From Streptomyces cupreus (GTDB taxonomy: Bacteria; Actinomycetota; Actinomycetes; Streptomycetales; Streptomycetaceae): 64,000 bases of DNA. The translations under genes were made by a program, and so were the position numbers. Location of the stretch: assembly GCF_014257025.1 (NCBI RefSeq), contig NZ_JACMSF010000031.1, positions 38,246 through 102,245 on the forward strand, written 5' to 3'. The notes below the pieces were generated by a model. The model did no database searches, had not been told where the DNA came from, and worked only from the letters and a program-made list of their open reading frames with translations. Position 1 is the stretch's first letter. The number at the start of each line of letters is the position of its first letter. Shown piece after piece: positions 51,564-59,877 of this stretch.

Positions 51564-52016
51564 GTGGTGGAGGCCGGGATGGAGTCCAGCCAGAGCATCG
51601 ATCCTTGTACGCCGTCGACGACAGTGGGGCACCCGCCGACCCCGGAGTGCAGCGCGCCGCCGTGCACGGGGGCGGCCTGCGATCTGGTGACGGTGCCGAC
51701 GCGACAGGGGTTGGAGGCGGTCGACATCCTTCGGCGCGGGGCGGGGGACGCCGTGGGGCCCGTCCTGCATGACGACGGCTGCGACACGCTCGGGTTCGTG
51801 GTGCCGGCCGGGACGGCGGAGGGCTGGGACGTACCGGGCAGCACCTGTACGCAGACCGACGGCCGGGGGCTGACTCTGGACCCCGAGCCCCCGGTGGAGG
51901 GCTCCGACTGGCTGCTGCCGCCCGGCGAGGCGGACCGCGCGACGGATCCGGCGGTACTGCGGGCGGCCCTGGGCGAGGCGGCACGGCTGATCGAGGCGGC
52001 GGACAACTGTCGCTGA
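51564..52016 (+). CDS. Conserved hypothetical protein
   Basis: The 150-residue protein has a disordered, Cys/Pro-rich start (ECSAPPCTGAACD) and a compact domain (RQGLEAVDILRRGAGDAVGPVLHDDGCDTLGFVVPAGTAEGW). Its tail is WLLPPGEADRATDPAVLRAAL followed by a helix. The WLLPPGEA region recalls the ligand or substrate strand in Streptomyces primase-like small proteins, but I cannot name a family. GAGGAGG lies 6 nt before the GTG, which decides the start. Confidence 0.65.
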   Translation: MVEAGMESSQSIDPCTPSTTVGHPPTPECSAPPCTGAACDLVTVPTRQGLEAVDILRRGAGDAVGPVLHDDGCDTLGFVVPAGTAEGWDVPGSTCTQTDGRGLTLDPEPPVEGSDWLLPPGEADRATDPAVLRAALGEAARLIEAADNCR

Positions 52017-52070
52017 CCTCCGCGTGAGCGCGGGACTGCATGATCTCGCGGCTCTCCGCATAATGGTCTG

Positions 52071-52940
52071 ATGGGCAAGTCCAAGAAACCCCGCCGCCAA
52101 GAACCGGCCGCCGCGGCCGTCGTCGAGGCGGTCGACGGGGGGCTCGCCGAGTTGATACCCGACCGGGATCGGGTGCGGGCCTGGACGCTGCTCATCGACG
52201 GGGCGCCCCAGTCGCATGTCGATCTGGACGATCCGGCTTATCTCTCCTTCGAGTACCAGCGGCGGCTCGGGCATGTCATCGATCTCGTCGCCCCTCCCGG
52301 CAAGCCCGTCCAGGCCGTGCACCTCGGCGGCGGCGCCCTCACGCTCGCCCGCTACGTCGCCGCCACCCGCCCCCGCTCCACCCAGCAGGTCGTCGAGCGG
52401 GACGCGACCCTCGTCCAACTGGTCCGCCGCGAGCTGCCGTTGGACCGGAACGCCCGGATCCGGGTGCGCTCGGTGGACGCGCGCGAAGGGCTCTCCAAGG
52501 TGCCCGACGGCTGGGCCGACCTCGTCATCGCCGATGTGTTCAGCGGCGCCCGCACCCCGGCCCATCTGACCTCGACGGAGTTCCTGGACGAGGTGCGCCG
52601 GGCCCTGCGCCCCGGCGGCTGGTACGCCGCCAACCTCGCCGACGGACCGCCGCTCGCGCATCTGCGCGGCCAGATCGCCACCGCCGCCGTCCGCTTCCCC
52701 GAGCTCGCCCTGGTTGCCGACCCGACCGTCCTGCGCGGCAAACGCTTCGGCAACGCCGTCCTCGTCGCCGCCGACCACCCGCTGCCGATCGCGGAGCTGA
52801 CCCGTCGAGCCGCCTCGGATCCCCACCCGGGACGGGTCGAGCACGGCAGGGCACTCACCGACTTCACGGGCGGCGCCACCCCGGTCACGGACGCGGCGGC
52901 CGTGGCCTCACCCGCGCCCCCGGCCTCGGTGTTCCGGTAG
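52071..52940 (+). CDS. Spermidine synthase-like methyltransferase-fold protein
   Basis: The 289-residue Rossmann-fold protein is of the spermidine synthase group. A short basic N-terminus is followed by SHVDLDDPAYLSFEYQRRLGHVIDL, the SAM-type loop VHLGGGALTLARYVAA, QQVVERDATLVQLVRRELPL with the acidic ribose-binding residue, and VIADVFSGARTPAHLTSTEFL. Many actinobacterial homologues lack proof of polyamine synthesis. Start ATG at 52071. No speE/speD partner is adjacent. Confidence 0.83.
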   Translation: MGKSKKPRRQEPAAAAVVEAVDGGLAELIPDRDRVRAWTLLIDGAPQSHVDLDDPAYLSFEYQRRLGHVIDLVAPPGKPVQAVHLGGGALTLARYVAATRPRSTQQVVERDATLVQLVRRELPLDRNARIRVRSVDAREGLSKVPDGWADLVIADVFSGARTPAHLTSTEFLDEVRRALRPGGWYAANLADGPPLAHLRGQIATAAVRFPELALVADPTVLRGKRFGNAVLVAADHPLPIAELTRRAASDPHPGRVEHGRALTDFTGGATPVTDAAAVASPAPPASVFR

Positions 52941-52959
52941 GTCAGCAGCTCCCGCCAGG

Positions 52960-53478
52960 TCAGTAGTTCCCGATCTCCACCCGCGGCGCGCTGTCGTGCC
53001 ATGTGCAGAACACCGACACCCGGTCCGCGCCCTGCGCGAACTCCACCCGGATCCACGACTCCGTCTTCCACACCTGCATCGACCAGCCCGTGCCCGGCGT
53101 CGCCGACACCAGCGTCGCGTAGGTCTCGCCGAGGTCGAAGACCACCCGGCCGCCATCGGTGTCGTAGCTCTTGATCTGGCCGGAGGCGGTGGGGGAGGGG
53201 CCGGGGGCAGGCGTCCTGGACGGTGCCGGCGTACGGCTCGGGGACGGCTTCGGCGACGGGCTCTTCCCGGACTCCGACTCCGACGGAGTCGATCGCCGCG
53301 TCGAGGACGCCAGCGGCTTCGACTCCTGCGTCGTCGCGTCCGCCGCCGCGATCGGCAGGGCGCGGGGCGGGTCGTAGGCCGTGCCCGCCATGACCGTGTG
53401 CACGCCCCACCACGACAGCGTGACCGCCGCGCCCGTGGCGAGCGACCAAGCCAGTACGTGTACGAGTCCTCTGCGCAT
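52960..53478 (-). CDS. Membrane-anchored secreted protein with Ser/Pro stalk
   Basis: The protein of about 172 residues has one N-terminal helix (VHVLAWSLATGAAVTLSWWGVHTVM) as anchor or signal, a long Ser/Pro/Thr-rich stalk and a small C-terminal beta-domain (GRVVFDLGETYATLVSATPGTGW; FCTWHDSAPRVEIGNY). No domain is recognised. The ATG at 53478 removes an unlikely upstream extension. It is divergent from the two-component system and may be a sensor accessory or target. Confidence 0.7.
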   Translation of the reverse strand: MRRGLVHVLAWSLATGAAVTLSWWGVHTVMAGTAYDPPRALPIAAADATTQESKPLASSTRRSTPSESESGKSPSPKPSPSRTPAPSRTPAPGPSPTASGQIKSYDTDGGRVVFDLGETYATLVSATPGTGWSMQVWKTESWIRVEFAQGADRVSVFCTWHDSAPRVEIGNY

Positions 53479-53588
53479 CGCGGGCCATACTGCCTCACGC
53501 GTCCCACAAGTGTCGTCCGGTTGTCCACAGCGCGGCAGTTGTCCACAGGCCCGGACCGGGCTCCCCGCCATGGCGTACGGTGCGGCGC

Positions 53589-54299
53589 ATGGCAAGTGTG
53601 CTCGTGGTCGAGGACGACCAGTTCGTACGCTCGGCCCTCATCCGGCATCTGACCGACGCCGCACACACCGTGCGCAGTGTCGGCACCGCCCTTGAGGCGC
53701 TGCGCGAGGTCGCCCATTTCCGTTTCGACGTGGTCGTCCTGGACCTCGGTCTGCCCGATCTGGACGGGTCCGAGGCGCTGAAGATGCTGCGCGGGATCAC
53801 CGACGTGCCGGTGATCATCGCCACCGCCCGCGACGACGAGACGGAGGTCGTCCGGCTGCTGAACGCGGGCGCCGACGACTACCTGACCAAGCCGTTCTCC
53901 GTCGAGCACCTGTCAGCCCGGATGGCCGCCGTCCTACGACGGTCCCGGGCCGCCGTCGGGGATGCGCAGCCGGAGTCCGTGCTCCGCGTCGGCGGCCTCA
54001 CCGTCGACCCGCTGCGCCGCCAGGCCGAGCTGGACGGCGTACGCCTTGACCTCACCCGCCGTGAGTTCGACCTGCTCGCCTTCCTGGCCGGCCGCCCGGG
54101 TGTCGTCGTACCGCGCAAGGAGCTGCTCGCCGAGGTGTGGCAGCAGTCCTACGGCGACGACCAGACCATCGACGTGCACCTGTCCTGGCTGCGCCGCAAG
54201 CTCGGTGAGACCGCTGCCAGCCCGCGCTATCTGCACACCCTGCGCGGAGTCGGGGTGAAGCTGGAGCCACCGGGACCGCAAGGGGGGCCGCCGCGATGA
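53589..54299 (+). CDS. OmpR/PhoB-type response regulator
   Basis: The 236-residue regulator has a receiver domain with acidic EDD near residues 8-10, the phospho-acceptor Asp in VVLDLGLPD, and Lys in LTKPFSV. A winged-helix DNA-binding domain follows (LTRREFDLLAFLA ... TIDVHLSWLRRKLGE, then HTLRGVGVKL). Such regulators bind direct repeats one helical turn apart, and such a repeat lies downstream before the chitinase gene. Its stop overlaps the kinase ATG by 4 nt. Confidence 0.92.
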   Translation: MASVLVVEDDQFVRSALIRHLTDAAHTVRSVGTALEALREVAHFRFDVVVLDLGLPDLDGSEALKMLRGITDVPVIIATARDDETEVVRLLNAGADDYLTKPFSVEHLSARMAAVLRRSRAAVGDAQPESVLRVGGLTVDPLRRQAELDGVRLDLTRREFDLLAFLAGRPGVVVPRKELLAEVWQQSYGDDQTIDVHLSWLRRKLGETAASPRYLHTLRGVGVKLEPPGPQGGPPR

Positions 54300-55693
54300 G
54301 ATGGGCCCTGGTCAAGGTCTCCCTGGCGGTCACCACGATGGTCGTCCTCGCCTTCGCGGTGCCGCTCGGACTCGTCATCAAGGAGATGGCCCGCGACCGC
54401 GCCTTCTCCAACGCCGAGCGGGAGGCGGCCGCGGTCGCCCCGGCCCTTTCCATCACCACCGACCGCGCCCAGCTCGAACGCGTCGTGGCCTCCGCCGGCT
54501 CGGAGGAGGAGATGGCCGTGCACATACCGGCGGCCGACGGCACCGAGGCCGTCGACATCGGGCGGCAGCGCGCGGCCGGCGACGACATCGCGACCGTACG
54601 GCGGCTCGGCCGCGCCTCCACCACCAATGTGCCCGGCGGCTCCACCCTGCTCCAGCCCGTCGCGATCAGCTCCGGCGAGATCGCGGTCGTGGAGGTGTAC
54701 GTCCCCGAGTCCGAGGTCAGCAACGGCGTCTCCACGGCCTGGGCGGTCCTCGCCGCCGTCGGTGTCGCGCTGATCGTCGGCTCGGTCGCCGTCGCCGACC
54801 GGCTCGGAGTGCGGATGGTGCAGCCCGCGCAGCGCCTGGTCGAGGGCGCGCACGAGCTGGGGGAGGGCAAGCTGGGCGCCAGGGTGCCGGAGGAGGGGCC
54901 GAACGAACTGCGGCTCGCGGCCGCCGCGTTCAACTCCATGGCCGACCAGGTCGTCCAACTGCTCGCGAACGAACGGGAGCTGGCGGCCGATCTGTCGCAC
55001 CGGCTGCGGACCCCGCTGACCGTGCTCCGGCTGAACGCGGCCTCGCTCGGGGACGGTCCGGCCGCCGAGCAGACCCGGGCCGCCGTCGCCCAGTTGGAGC
55101 GCGAGGTCGACACCATCATCCGTACCGCGCGGGAGGCCAAGCCGCAGACGGCGGCGGCCGGTCCGGGCGCCGGGTGCGACGCGGCCGAGGTGGTGCGCGA
55201 GCGGATGGCGTTCTGGTCGGCGCTGGCGGAGGACGAGGGCCGCAAGGTGCGGGTGGCCGGGGTCGACCGGCCGGTGCGGATACCCGTGGCCCGGGCCGAC
55301 CTGGCCGCCGCGCTTGACGCCCTGCTCGGCAATGTCTTCCGGCACACCGCGGAAGGCACGGCCTTCGCGGTCGACGTGCACAACGGCGAGGACGCGGTGA
55401 TCGTGCTCGTCTCCGATGCCGGGCCCGGCATACCCGACCCCGAGGCGGCCATGGCCCGCGGGCGGGGTTCGGGCAGCGCGGGATCGACCGGGCTCGGCCT
55501 GGACATCGTGCGCAGGCTCGCGGAGTCGACCGGCGGGGACGTGCGGATCGGATCGTCCGTGCTCGGCGGCACCGAGGTGCGGATCTGGATCCAGCTCGAC
55601 GGGCGGGCGCCCGAGCGCCGGGGGCACCGGGTGCGCAGGCGCCGTAGCGGCCGATTGGTCTCGACCTTTAACCGGCCCCGATCCCTTCCTTAA
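54296..55693 (+). CDS. HAMP-containing sensor histidine kinase
   Basis: The 465-residue membrane sensor has a first helix (KVSLAVTTMVVLAFAVPLGLVI), an extracytoplasmic loop of about 120 residues, a second helix (AWAVLAAVGVALIVGSVAVA) and a HAMP domain. The H-box is ELAADLSHRLRTPLTVL and the ATPase domain has DALLGNVFRHT (N-box), SDAGPGIPD (G1) and GSTGLGLDIV (G2). It should phosphorylate the coupled regulator. Its stop codon lies within the first half of the direct repeat that precedes the chitinase gene. Confidence 0.92.
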   Translation: MRWALVKVSLAVTTMVVLAFAVPLGLVIKEMARDRAFSNAEREAAAVAPALSITTDRAQLERVVASAGSEEEMAVHIPAADGTEAVDIGRQRAAGDDIATVRRLGRASTTNVPGGSTLLQPVAISSGEIAVVEVYVPESEVSNGVSTAWAVLAAVGVALIVGSVAVADRLGVRMVQPAQRLVEGAHELGEGKLGARVPEEGPNELRLAAAAFNSMADQVVQLLANERELAADLSHRLRTPLTVLRLNAASLGDGPAAEQTRAAVAQLEREVDTIIRTAREAKPQTAAAGPGAGCDAAEVVRERMAFWSALAEDEGRKVRVAGVDRPVRIPVARADLAAALDALLGNVFRHTAEGTAFAVDVHNGEDAVIVLVSDAGPGIPDPEAAMARGRGSGSAGSTGLGLDIVRRLAESTGGDVRIGSSVLGGTEVRIWIQLDGRAPERRGHRVRRRRSGRLVSTFNRPRSLP

Positions 55694-55705
55694 GCGCACC
55701 CTAAG
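55688..55705. promoter_or_regulatory. Direct repeat upstream of chitinase, candidate response-regulator site
   Basis: CCTTAAG and CCCTAAG are 11 nt apart start to start, the spacing typical of OmpR/PhoB-type binding. The first copy contains the kinase stop codon, and the pair ends about 98 nt before the chitinase start. Binding by the adjacent regulator is inferred. Confidence 0.55.
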
Positions 55706-55803
55706 ATCCTCAACGCCCGCCCCGATCATGCAGTTTGCCCGTTTTCACATCGCTAGCGTGCTGCCGCACCCCCTCCCCCGTGAGCAGCGAAAGCAGGCAT
55801 GCG

Positions 55804-57246
55804 ATGAGCATCCACCGGCGCAAGGTCAGCGGCAGGAACAAGGCGATAGGCGGCCTCGTCGCCGCCGCCGTGGTCGGTGGCGGCGCCGTCTTCCTCACCG
55901 GCACCGCGCAGGCGGCCGGCGTGGGCGCCGCGTACACCAAGACCAGTGACTGGTCGACCGGTTACACCGCGCAGTACGTCGTCACCAACGACACCGGCTC
56001 GACGAAGGCCGACTGGACCCTCACCTTCGACCTGCCGTCGGGCGCCAAGCTGAGCTCGCTGTGGAACGCCGAGTCCAGCGTCAGCGGTTCGCGCGTCACC
56101 GTGAAGCCGGCGGCCTGGGACAAGGACGGGCTCGCGGCCGGGGAGTCGGTCACCGTCGGCTTCGTCGTCAACGGCTCAGGCGACCCGACCGGCTGTGTCG
56201 TCGACGGCGTCAAGTGCTCGGCGGACGACGGCGCGACCCCGGAGCCCACCGGCCGCCCCACCCAGACCGCGACCCCCACCCCCACCCCCACCCCCACCCC
56301 GACGCAGACCGCCACCCCCAAGCCCACGGAGTCGACCGGCAGCGGCAACACGACCAACGCCGGATTCGCCCCGTACGTCGACACCTCCCTCTACCCCGCC
56401 TTCGACCTGGTCGCCGCCGCCGAGGCCACCGGCGTGAAGGACTACAACCTCGCCTTCGTCACCGACGGAGGCGGCTGTACGCCCAAGTGGGGCGGGGTGA
56501 GCGACCTGGCGAGCGACGCGGTCGCCGCGCAGATCGGCGCACTGCGCGCCAAGGGCGGCGACGTCCGGGTGTCCTTCGGCGGCGCGGCCGGCAGCGAGCT
56601 GGCGACGACCTGCTCCTCGGCGGACGCGCTGGCGACGGCGTACGGCAAGGTCGTGGACGCCTATGACCTCACCAAGGTCGACTTCGACGTCGAGGGCGGC
56701 GCGCTGCCCGACACCGCGGCCAACACCCGCCGCGCCCAGGCCATCGCCGAGCTCCAGAAGCAACACCCCGACCTGGACGTCTCCTTCACCCTCCCGGTGA
56801 TGCCGGAGGGCCTGACCCAGCCCGGCGTGGACCTGCTGGCCGACGCCAAGAAGAACGGCGTGAACATCGACGCCGTCAACATCATGGCGATGGACTACGG
56901 CCCGGCGTACAGCGGTGACATGGGCACCTACGCCGAGCAGGCCGCCACCGCCACCCAGGCCCAGATCAAGGGTGTCCTCGGCCTGTCCGACAGTGCCGCC
57001 TGGAAGACCGTCGCGGTCACCCCGATGATCGGCGTCAACGACGTGGTCACGGAGGTCTTCAAGGTCGAGGACGCCACCCAGCTGGTGAACTTCGCCAGGT
57101 CCAAGGGCCTCGGCTGGCTGTCGATGTGGTCGGCGACCCGCGACAAGGCCTGCCCCGGCGGCCCGAAGCCCGCGGCCGACGCGACGTGCAGCTCCATCGA
57201 CCAGGACAAGAACGCCTTCGCCAAGGCCTTCGCGGCCTACAACTGA
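55804..57246 (+). CDS. Secreted chitinase, CBM2 plus GH18
   Basis: The 480-residue exported enzyme has a signal (about residues 1-37, ending TAQA-AG) and an N-terminal CBM2 module (DWSTGYTAQYVVTNDTGSTKADWTLTFDLP). A Thr/Pro linker follows, then a GH18 barrel with SFGGAAGSELAT and the DxxDxDxE-type catalytic motif in LTKVDFDVEGG, plus INIMAMDYGPAY. It cleaves chitin. It directly follows the two-component genes, with the response-regulator-type repeat between, so that system probably senses wall or chitin state. No dre box was seen in its promoter. Start ATG at 55804. Confidence 0.9.
   Translation: MSIHRRKVSGRNKAIGGLVAAAVVGGGAVFLTGTAQAAGVGAAYTKTSDWSTGYTAQYVVTNDTGSTKADWTLTFDLPSGAKLSSLWNAESSVSGSRVTVKPAAWDKDGLAAGESVTVGFVVNGSGDPTGCVVDGVKCSADDGATPEPTGRPTQTATPTPTPTPTPTQTATPKPTESTGSGNTTNAGFAPYVDTSLYPAFDLVAAAEATGVKDYNLAFVTDGGGCTPKWGGVSDLASDAVAAQIGALRAKGGDVRVSFGGAAGSELATTCSSADALATAYGKVVDAYDLTKVDFDVEGGALPDTAANTRRAQAIAELQKQHPDLDVSFTLPVMPEGLTQPGVDLLADAKKNGVNIDAVNIMAMDYGPAYSGDMGTYAEQAATATQAQIKGVLGLSDSAAWKTVAVTPMIGVNDVVTEVFKVEDATQLVNFARSKGLGWLSMWSATRDKACPGGPKPAADATCSSIDQDKNAFAKAFAAYN
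56273..56300 (+). repeat. In-frame CCCCCA hexamer run in chitinase linker
   Basis: CCCCCA is repeated four to five times and encodes Thr-Pro pairs of the linker. Slippage would add or remove TP units without a frameshift, so linker length could vary between strains. Confidence 0.85.
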
Positions 57247-57276
57247 CCAGCGGTCTACAACCGACCACGGGGGAAC

Positions 57277-57316
57277 GCGCCCCGGCCGGCCTCACGCCCC
57301 CATCCGGCCGGGGCGC
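57277..57316. terminator. Terminator downstream of chitinase
   Basis: A perfect 13-bp stem (GCGCCCCGGCCGG) with a 14-nt loop begins 31 nt past the chitinase stop. Confidence 0.75.
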
Positions 57317-57386
57317 ACATCCGCCCTACGCCGGCCGGCACCACGCGGTCCCCGGCCTGGGGTGGTCGACCCTGGACGGCACAACA

Positions 57387-57416
57387 GGGCGCGGCGCCCC
57401 GCAAGGCGCCGCGCCC
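57387..57416. terminator. Terminator at bglC 3' end
   Basis: A perfect 12-bp stem (GGGCGCGGCGCC) with a 6-nt loop lies 5 nt past the bglC stop, between the convergent chitinase and bglC genes. Confidence 0.78.
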
Positions 57417-57420
57417 CCCG

Positions 57421-58857
57421 TCAGACCGACTCCACCCCCGGAAGCGCCCCCGTTCGAGCCGCCTGCCCGTACCACAGGGCGCTCGACTTCGGGGTCCGCT
57501 CCAGGGTCGTGTAGTCGACGTACACCGCGCCGAAGCGCTTGTCGTAGCCGTAGGACCACTCGAAGTTGTCCATCAGGGACCACAGGTAGTAGCCGCGGAC
57601 ATCGGCGCCGTCCTCGATGGCGCTGCGGACCGCCGAGAGGTGGCCGTGGAGGTAGGCGATCCGCTCCGGGTCGTGGACGTGGCCGTCGGGGTCGGGCTTG
57701 TCGTCGTAGGCCGCGCCGTTCTCCGTGATGTACAGCGGCAGGCCCGGGGCCTCACGGGTGTAGCGCATGATCAGGTCGTGCAGGCCCGTCGGGTCGATCG
57801 TCCAGCCCATCTCCGTACGCTCGCCCGGGGTCTGGTGGAACGCGACGTCCTCCGCGGCCGGCCAGGGCGAGTACGCGCTCGCCCCGTGACCGTCCGCGCG
57901 CGGGCCCGCCGGGGCCGACGCGGCGGCCGACACCAGCGTCGGCGTGTAGTAGTTGAGGCCCAGCGCGTCCAACGGCTGGTTGATCAGCGCCAGATCACCG
58001 TCCTGGACGTACGACCAGTCCGTCAGCGACTGCGTCGCCGTCAGCAGCGACTGCGGGTAGGCGCCGTGCAGCATCGGCCCGTGGAAGACGCCGTTGGCCA
58101 GGTCGTCGATCCGCTGCCGGGCCGCCAGGTCCTCCGGATCGTCGGAAACCGCCCTGACCACCGAGGAGTTCAGGCTCACCGCCACCGAGTTGCGGGCCGG
58201 CATCACCGAGCGCAGGGCCGAAGCACCCAGGCCGTGCGCCAGGTTCAGGTGGTGCGCGGCGCGCAGCGAGGCCGCCGGGTCGGTACGCCCGGGCGCGTGC
58301 ACACCCGAGGCGTACCCCAGAAAGGCGCTGCACCACGGCTCGTTGAGCGTGATCCACTGCTCCACCCGGTCGCCGAGCGCCTCACCGACGATCTGCGCGT
58401 ACTCGGCGAACCGGTACGCCGTGTCCCGCTCCGGCCAGCCGCCCGCGTCCTCCAGCTCCTGCGGCAGATCCCAGTGGTAGAGCGTCACCGCCGGCTTGAT
58501 GCCGTGCGCCAGCAGCTCGTCCACCAGATTGCGGTAGAAGTCCAGACCCCGCTGGATCGCCGGGCCACGGCCGGTCGGCTGCACCCGCGACCAGGAGATC
58601 GAGAAGCGATACGCCGTCAGGCCCAGCCCGGCCATCAGCGCCACGTCGTCACGGAAGCGGTGGTAGTGGTCGACAGCGATGTCACCGGTCTCGCCGCCGG
58701 CCGTCTTGCCCGGCGTATGGCTGAAGGTGTCCCAGATCGACGGGGTACGGCCGTCCTCCCGCACCGCCCCCTCGATCTGGTACGCGGAGGTGGCTGCGCC
58801 CCAGAGGAAGGCGGGAGGAAAGGTCACCGGGGTCACCGGCTGTGCGGACTCAGGCAT
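57421..58857 (-). CDS. bglC: Cytoplasmic GH1 beta-glucosidase BglC
   Basis: The 478-residue enzyme hydrolyses imported cellobiose and cellotriose to glucose. It lacks a signal peptide. FPPAFLWGAATSAYQIEG opens the barrel, the acid/base Glu is in WITLNEPWC, the nucleophile Glu in YITENGAAYDD, and WSLMDNFEW is typical of GH1. The ATG at 58857 is preceded by GGGAGCGCTTCC, which is also the CebR box. A longer frame upstream into cebG is not coding. It is separated from cebG by 107 nt and a hairpin (58910-58937), so it has its own CebR-controlled promoter. Confidence 0.93.
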   Translation of the reverse strand: MPESAQPVTPVTFPPAFLWGAATSAYQIEGAVREDGRTPSIWDTFSHTPGKTAGGETGDIAVDHYHRFRDDVALMAGLGLTAYRFSISWSRVQPTGRGPAIQRGLDFYRNLVDELLAHGIKPAVTLYHWDLPQELEDAGGWPERDTAYRFAEYAQIVGEALGDRVEQWITLNEPWCSAFLGYASGVHAPGRTDPAASLRAAHHLNLAHGLGASALRSVMPARNSVAVSLNSSVVRAVSDDPEDLAARQRIDDLANGVFHGPMLHGAYPQSLLTATQSLTDWSYVQDGDLALINQPLDALGLNYYTPTLVSAAASAPAGPRADGHGASAYSPWPAAEDVAFHQTPGERTEMGWTIDPTGLHDLIMRYTREAPGLPLYITENGAAYDDKPDPDGHVHDPERIAYLHGHLSAVRSAIEDGADVRGYYLWSLMDNFEWSYGYDKRFGAVYVDYTTLERTPKSSALWYGQAARTGALPGVESV

Positions 58858-58870
58858 GGAAGCGCTCCCA
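58857..58870. promoter_or_regulatory. CebR box at bglC start
   Basis: TGGAAGCGCTCCCA matches the CebR palindrome TGGGAGCGCTCCCA with one mismatch. It overlaps the first base of the bglC start codon, so binding would block initiation of transcription or early elongation. Confidence 0.85.
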
Positions 58871-58964
58871 TTGAGCTCGTGAAGACCGACGTGTAGGGGG
58901 AGGGGAGAAGGGGCCGGAGCGGCGGTGACCCGGCCCCTGGAGAGATACGGGGGATGCGGGGGCG

Positions 58965-59867
58965 TCAGCCCTTGACCGCGCCCTGCATGATGCCGCCCAC
59001 GATCTGCTTGCCGAAGATCGCGAAGACGATCAGCAGCGGCAGCGTGCCCAGCAGCGCGCCCGCCATGATCAGGGACTGGTCCGGCGTATAGCCGCGGCCC
59101 AGGCCCGCGACCGCCACCTGCACGGTCGGATTGCCGTTCTGGGTCAGCACCAGGAACGGCCACAGGAAGTCGTTCCAGGTCTGCACGAACATCAGCATGC
59201 CCAGCACGGCCATCGCGGGACGGGCCGCCGGGAACACCACGTGCCAGATCACACGCCAACTGCTCGCGCCGTCCACCCGCGCCGCCTCGATGATCTCGTC
59301 CGGCAGCGCCTGGAGCAGATACTGCCGCATGAAGAACACACCGAACGCGCTCACCAGCGAGGGCAGGATCACCGCCTGGAGCTGGTCGGACCAGTCGAGT
59401 TCGGCGACCATCATGTACAGCGGGATCACACTGAGCTGCGGTGGCACCATCATCGTGCCGATCACGATCAGCATCATCGCGTTACGGCCCTTGAAGCGCA
59501 GCTTGGCGAAGGCGAAACCGGCGATCGTCGAAAGGAACACGATCGTCGCCGCCGACACCCCGGCCACGAACGTGGTGTTGAGGAACGCCTCGCCCAAGTT
59601 GGCGTCGTTCCAGGCGAGATCGAGATTGTCGAAGAGGTTCGAACCGAACCAGAACGGCGGCGGGGTCTGCGCCAGCCGCTGGTTGTCACGGGAAGCGGCG
59701 ATCGCCGTCCACACCAGCGGGAACAGCGAGCCGAGGGTGAACAGCGCGAGGATCACATACGCGATCGGTCCCGCGTGCATCTGCCCGCCGGCCCGCGCCG
59801 CCTTGGGCCGACGCACACGCGGTCGCCGGTCCTCGGGGGAGTCTGGTTTCGTCAGGGTCGTCGTCAC
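58965..59867 (-). CDS. cebG: Cello-oligosaccharide ABC permease CebG
   Basis: The 300-residue MalG-type permease has six helices. FNTTFVAGVSAATIVFLSTIAG and the EAA loop EAARVDGASSW are characteristic, and the helix pattern is standard for carbohydrate uptake permeases. It works with CebF and CebE; the ATPase is the shared MsiK encoded elsewhere. TAGGAGA precedes its GTG start. It lies 10 nt after cebF. Confidence 0.93.
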   Translation of the reverse strand: MTTTLTKPDSPEDRRPRVRRPKAARAGGQMHAGPIAYVILALFTLGSLFPLVWTAIAASRDNQRLAQTPPPFWFGSNLFDNLDLAWNDANLGEAFLNTTFVAGVSAATIVFLSTIAGFAFAKLRFKGRNAMMLIVIGTMMVPPQLSVIPLYMMVAELDWSDQLQAVILPSLVSAFGVFFMRQYLLQALPDEIIEAARVDGASSWRVIWHVVFPAARPAMAVLGMLMFVQTWNDFLWPFLVLTQNGNPTVQVAVAGLGRGYTPDQSLIMAGALLGTLPLLIVFAIFGKQIVGGIMQGAVKG

Positions 59868-59877
59868 GGCCGGTCTC

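Noticed and set aside
57421..59259. N-terminal extension of bglC into cebG
   Set aside because: The extra 134 residues overlap cebG and lack GH1 character. The ATG at 58857 fits the family start and the CebR box.
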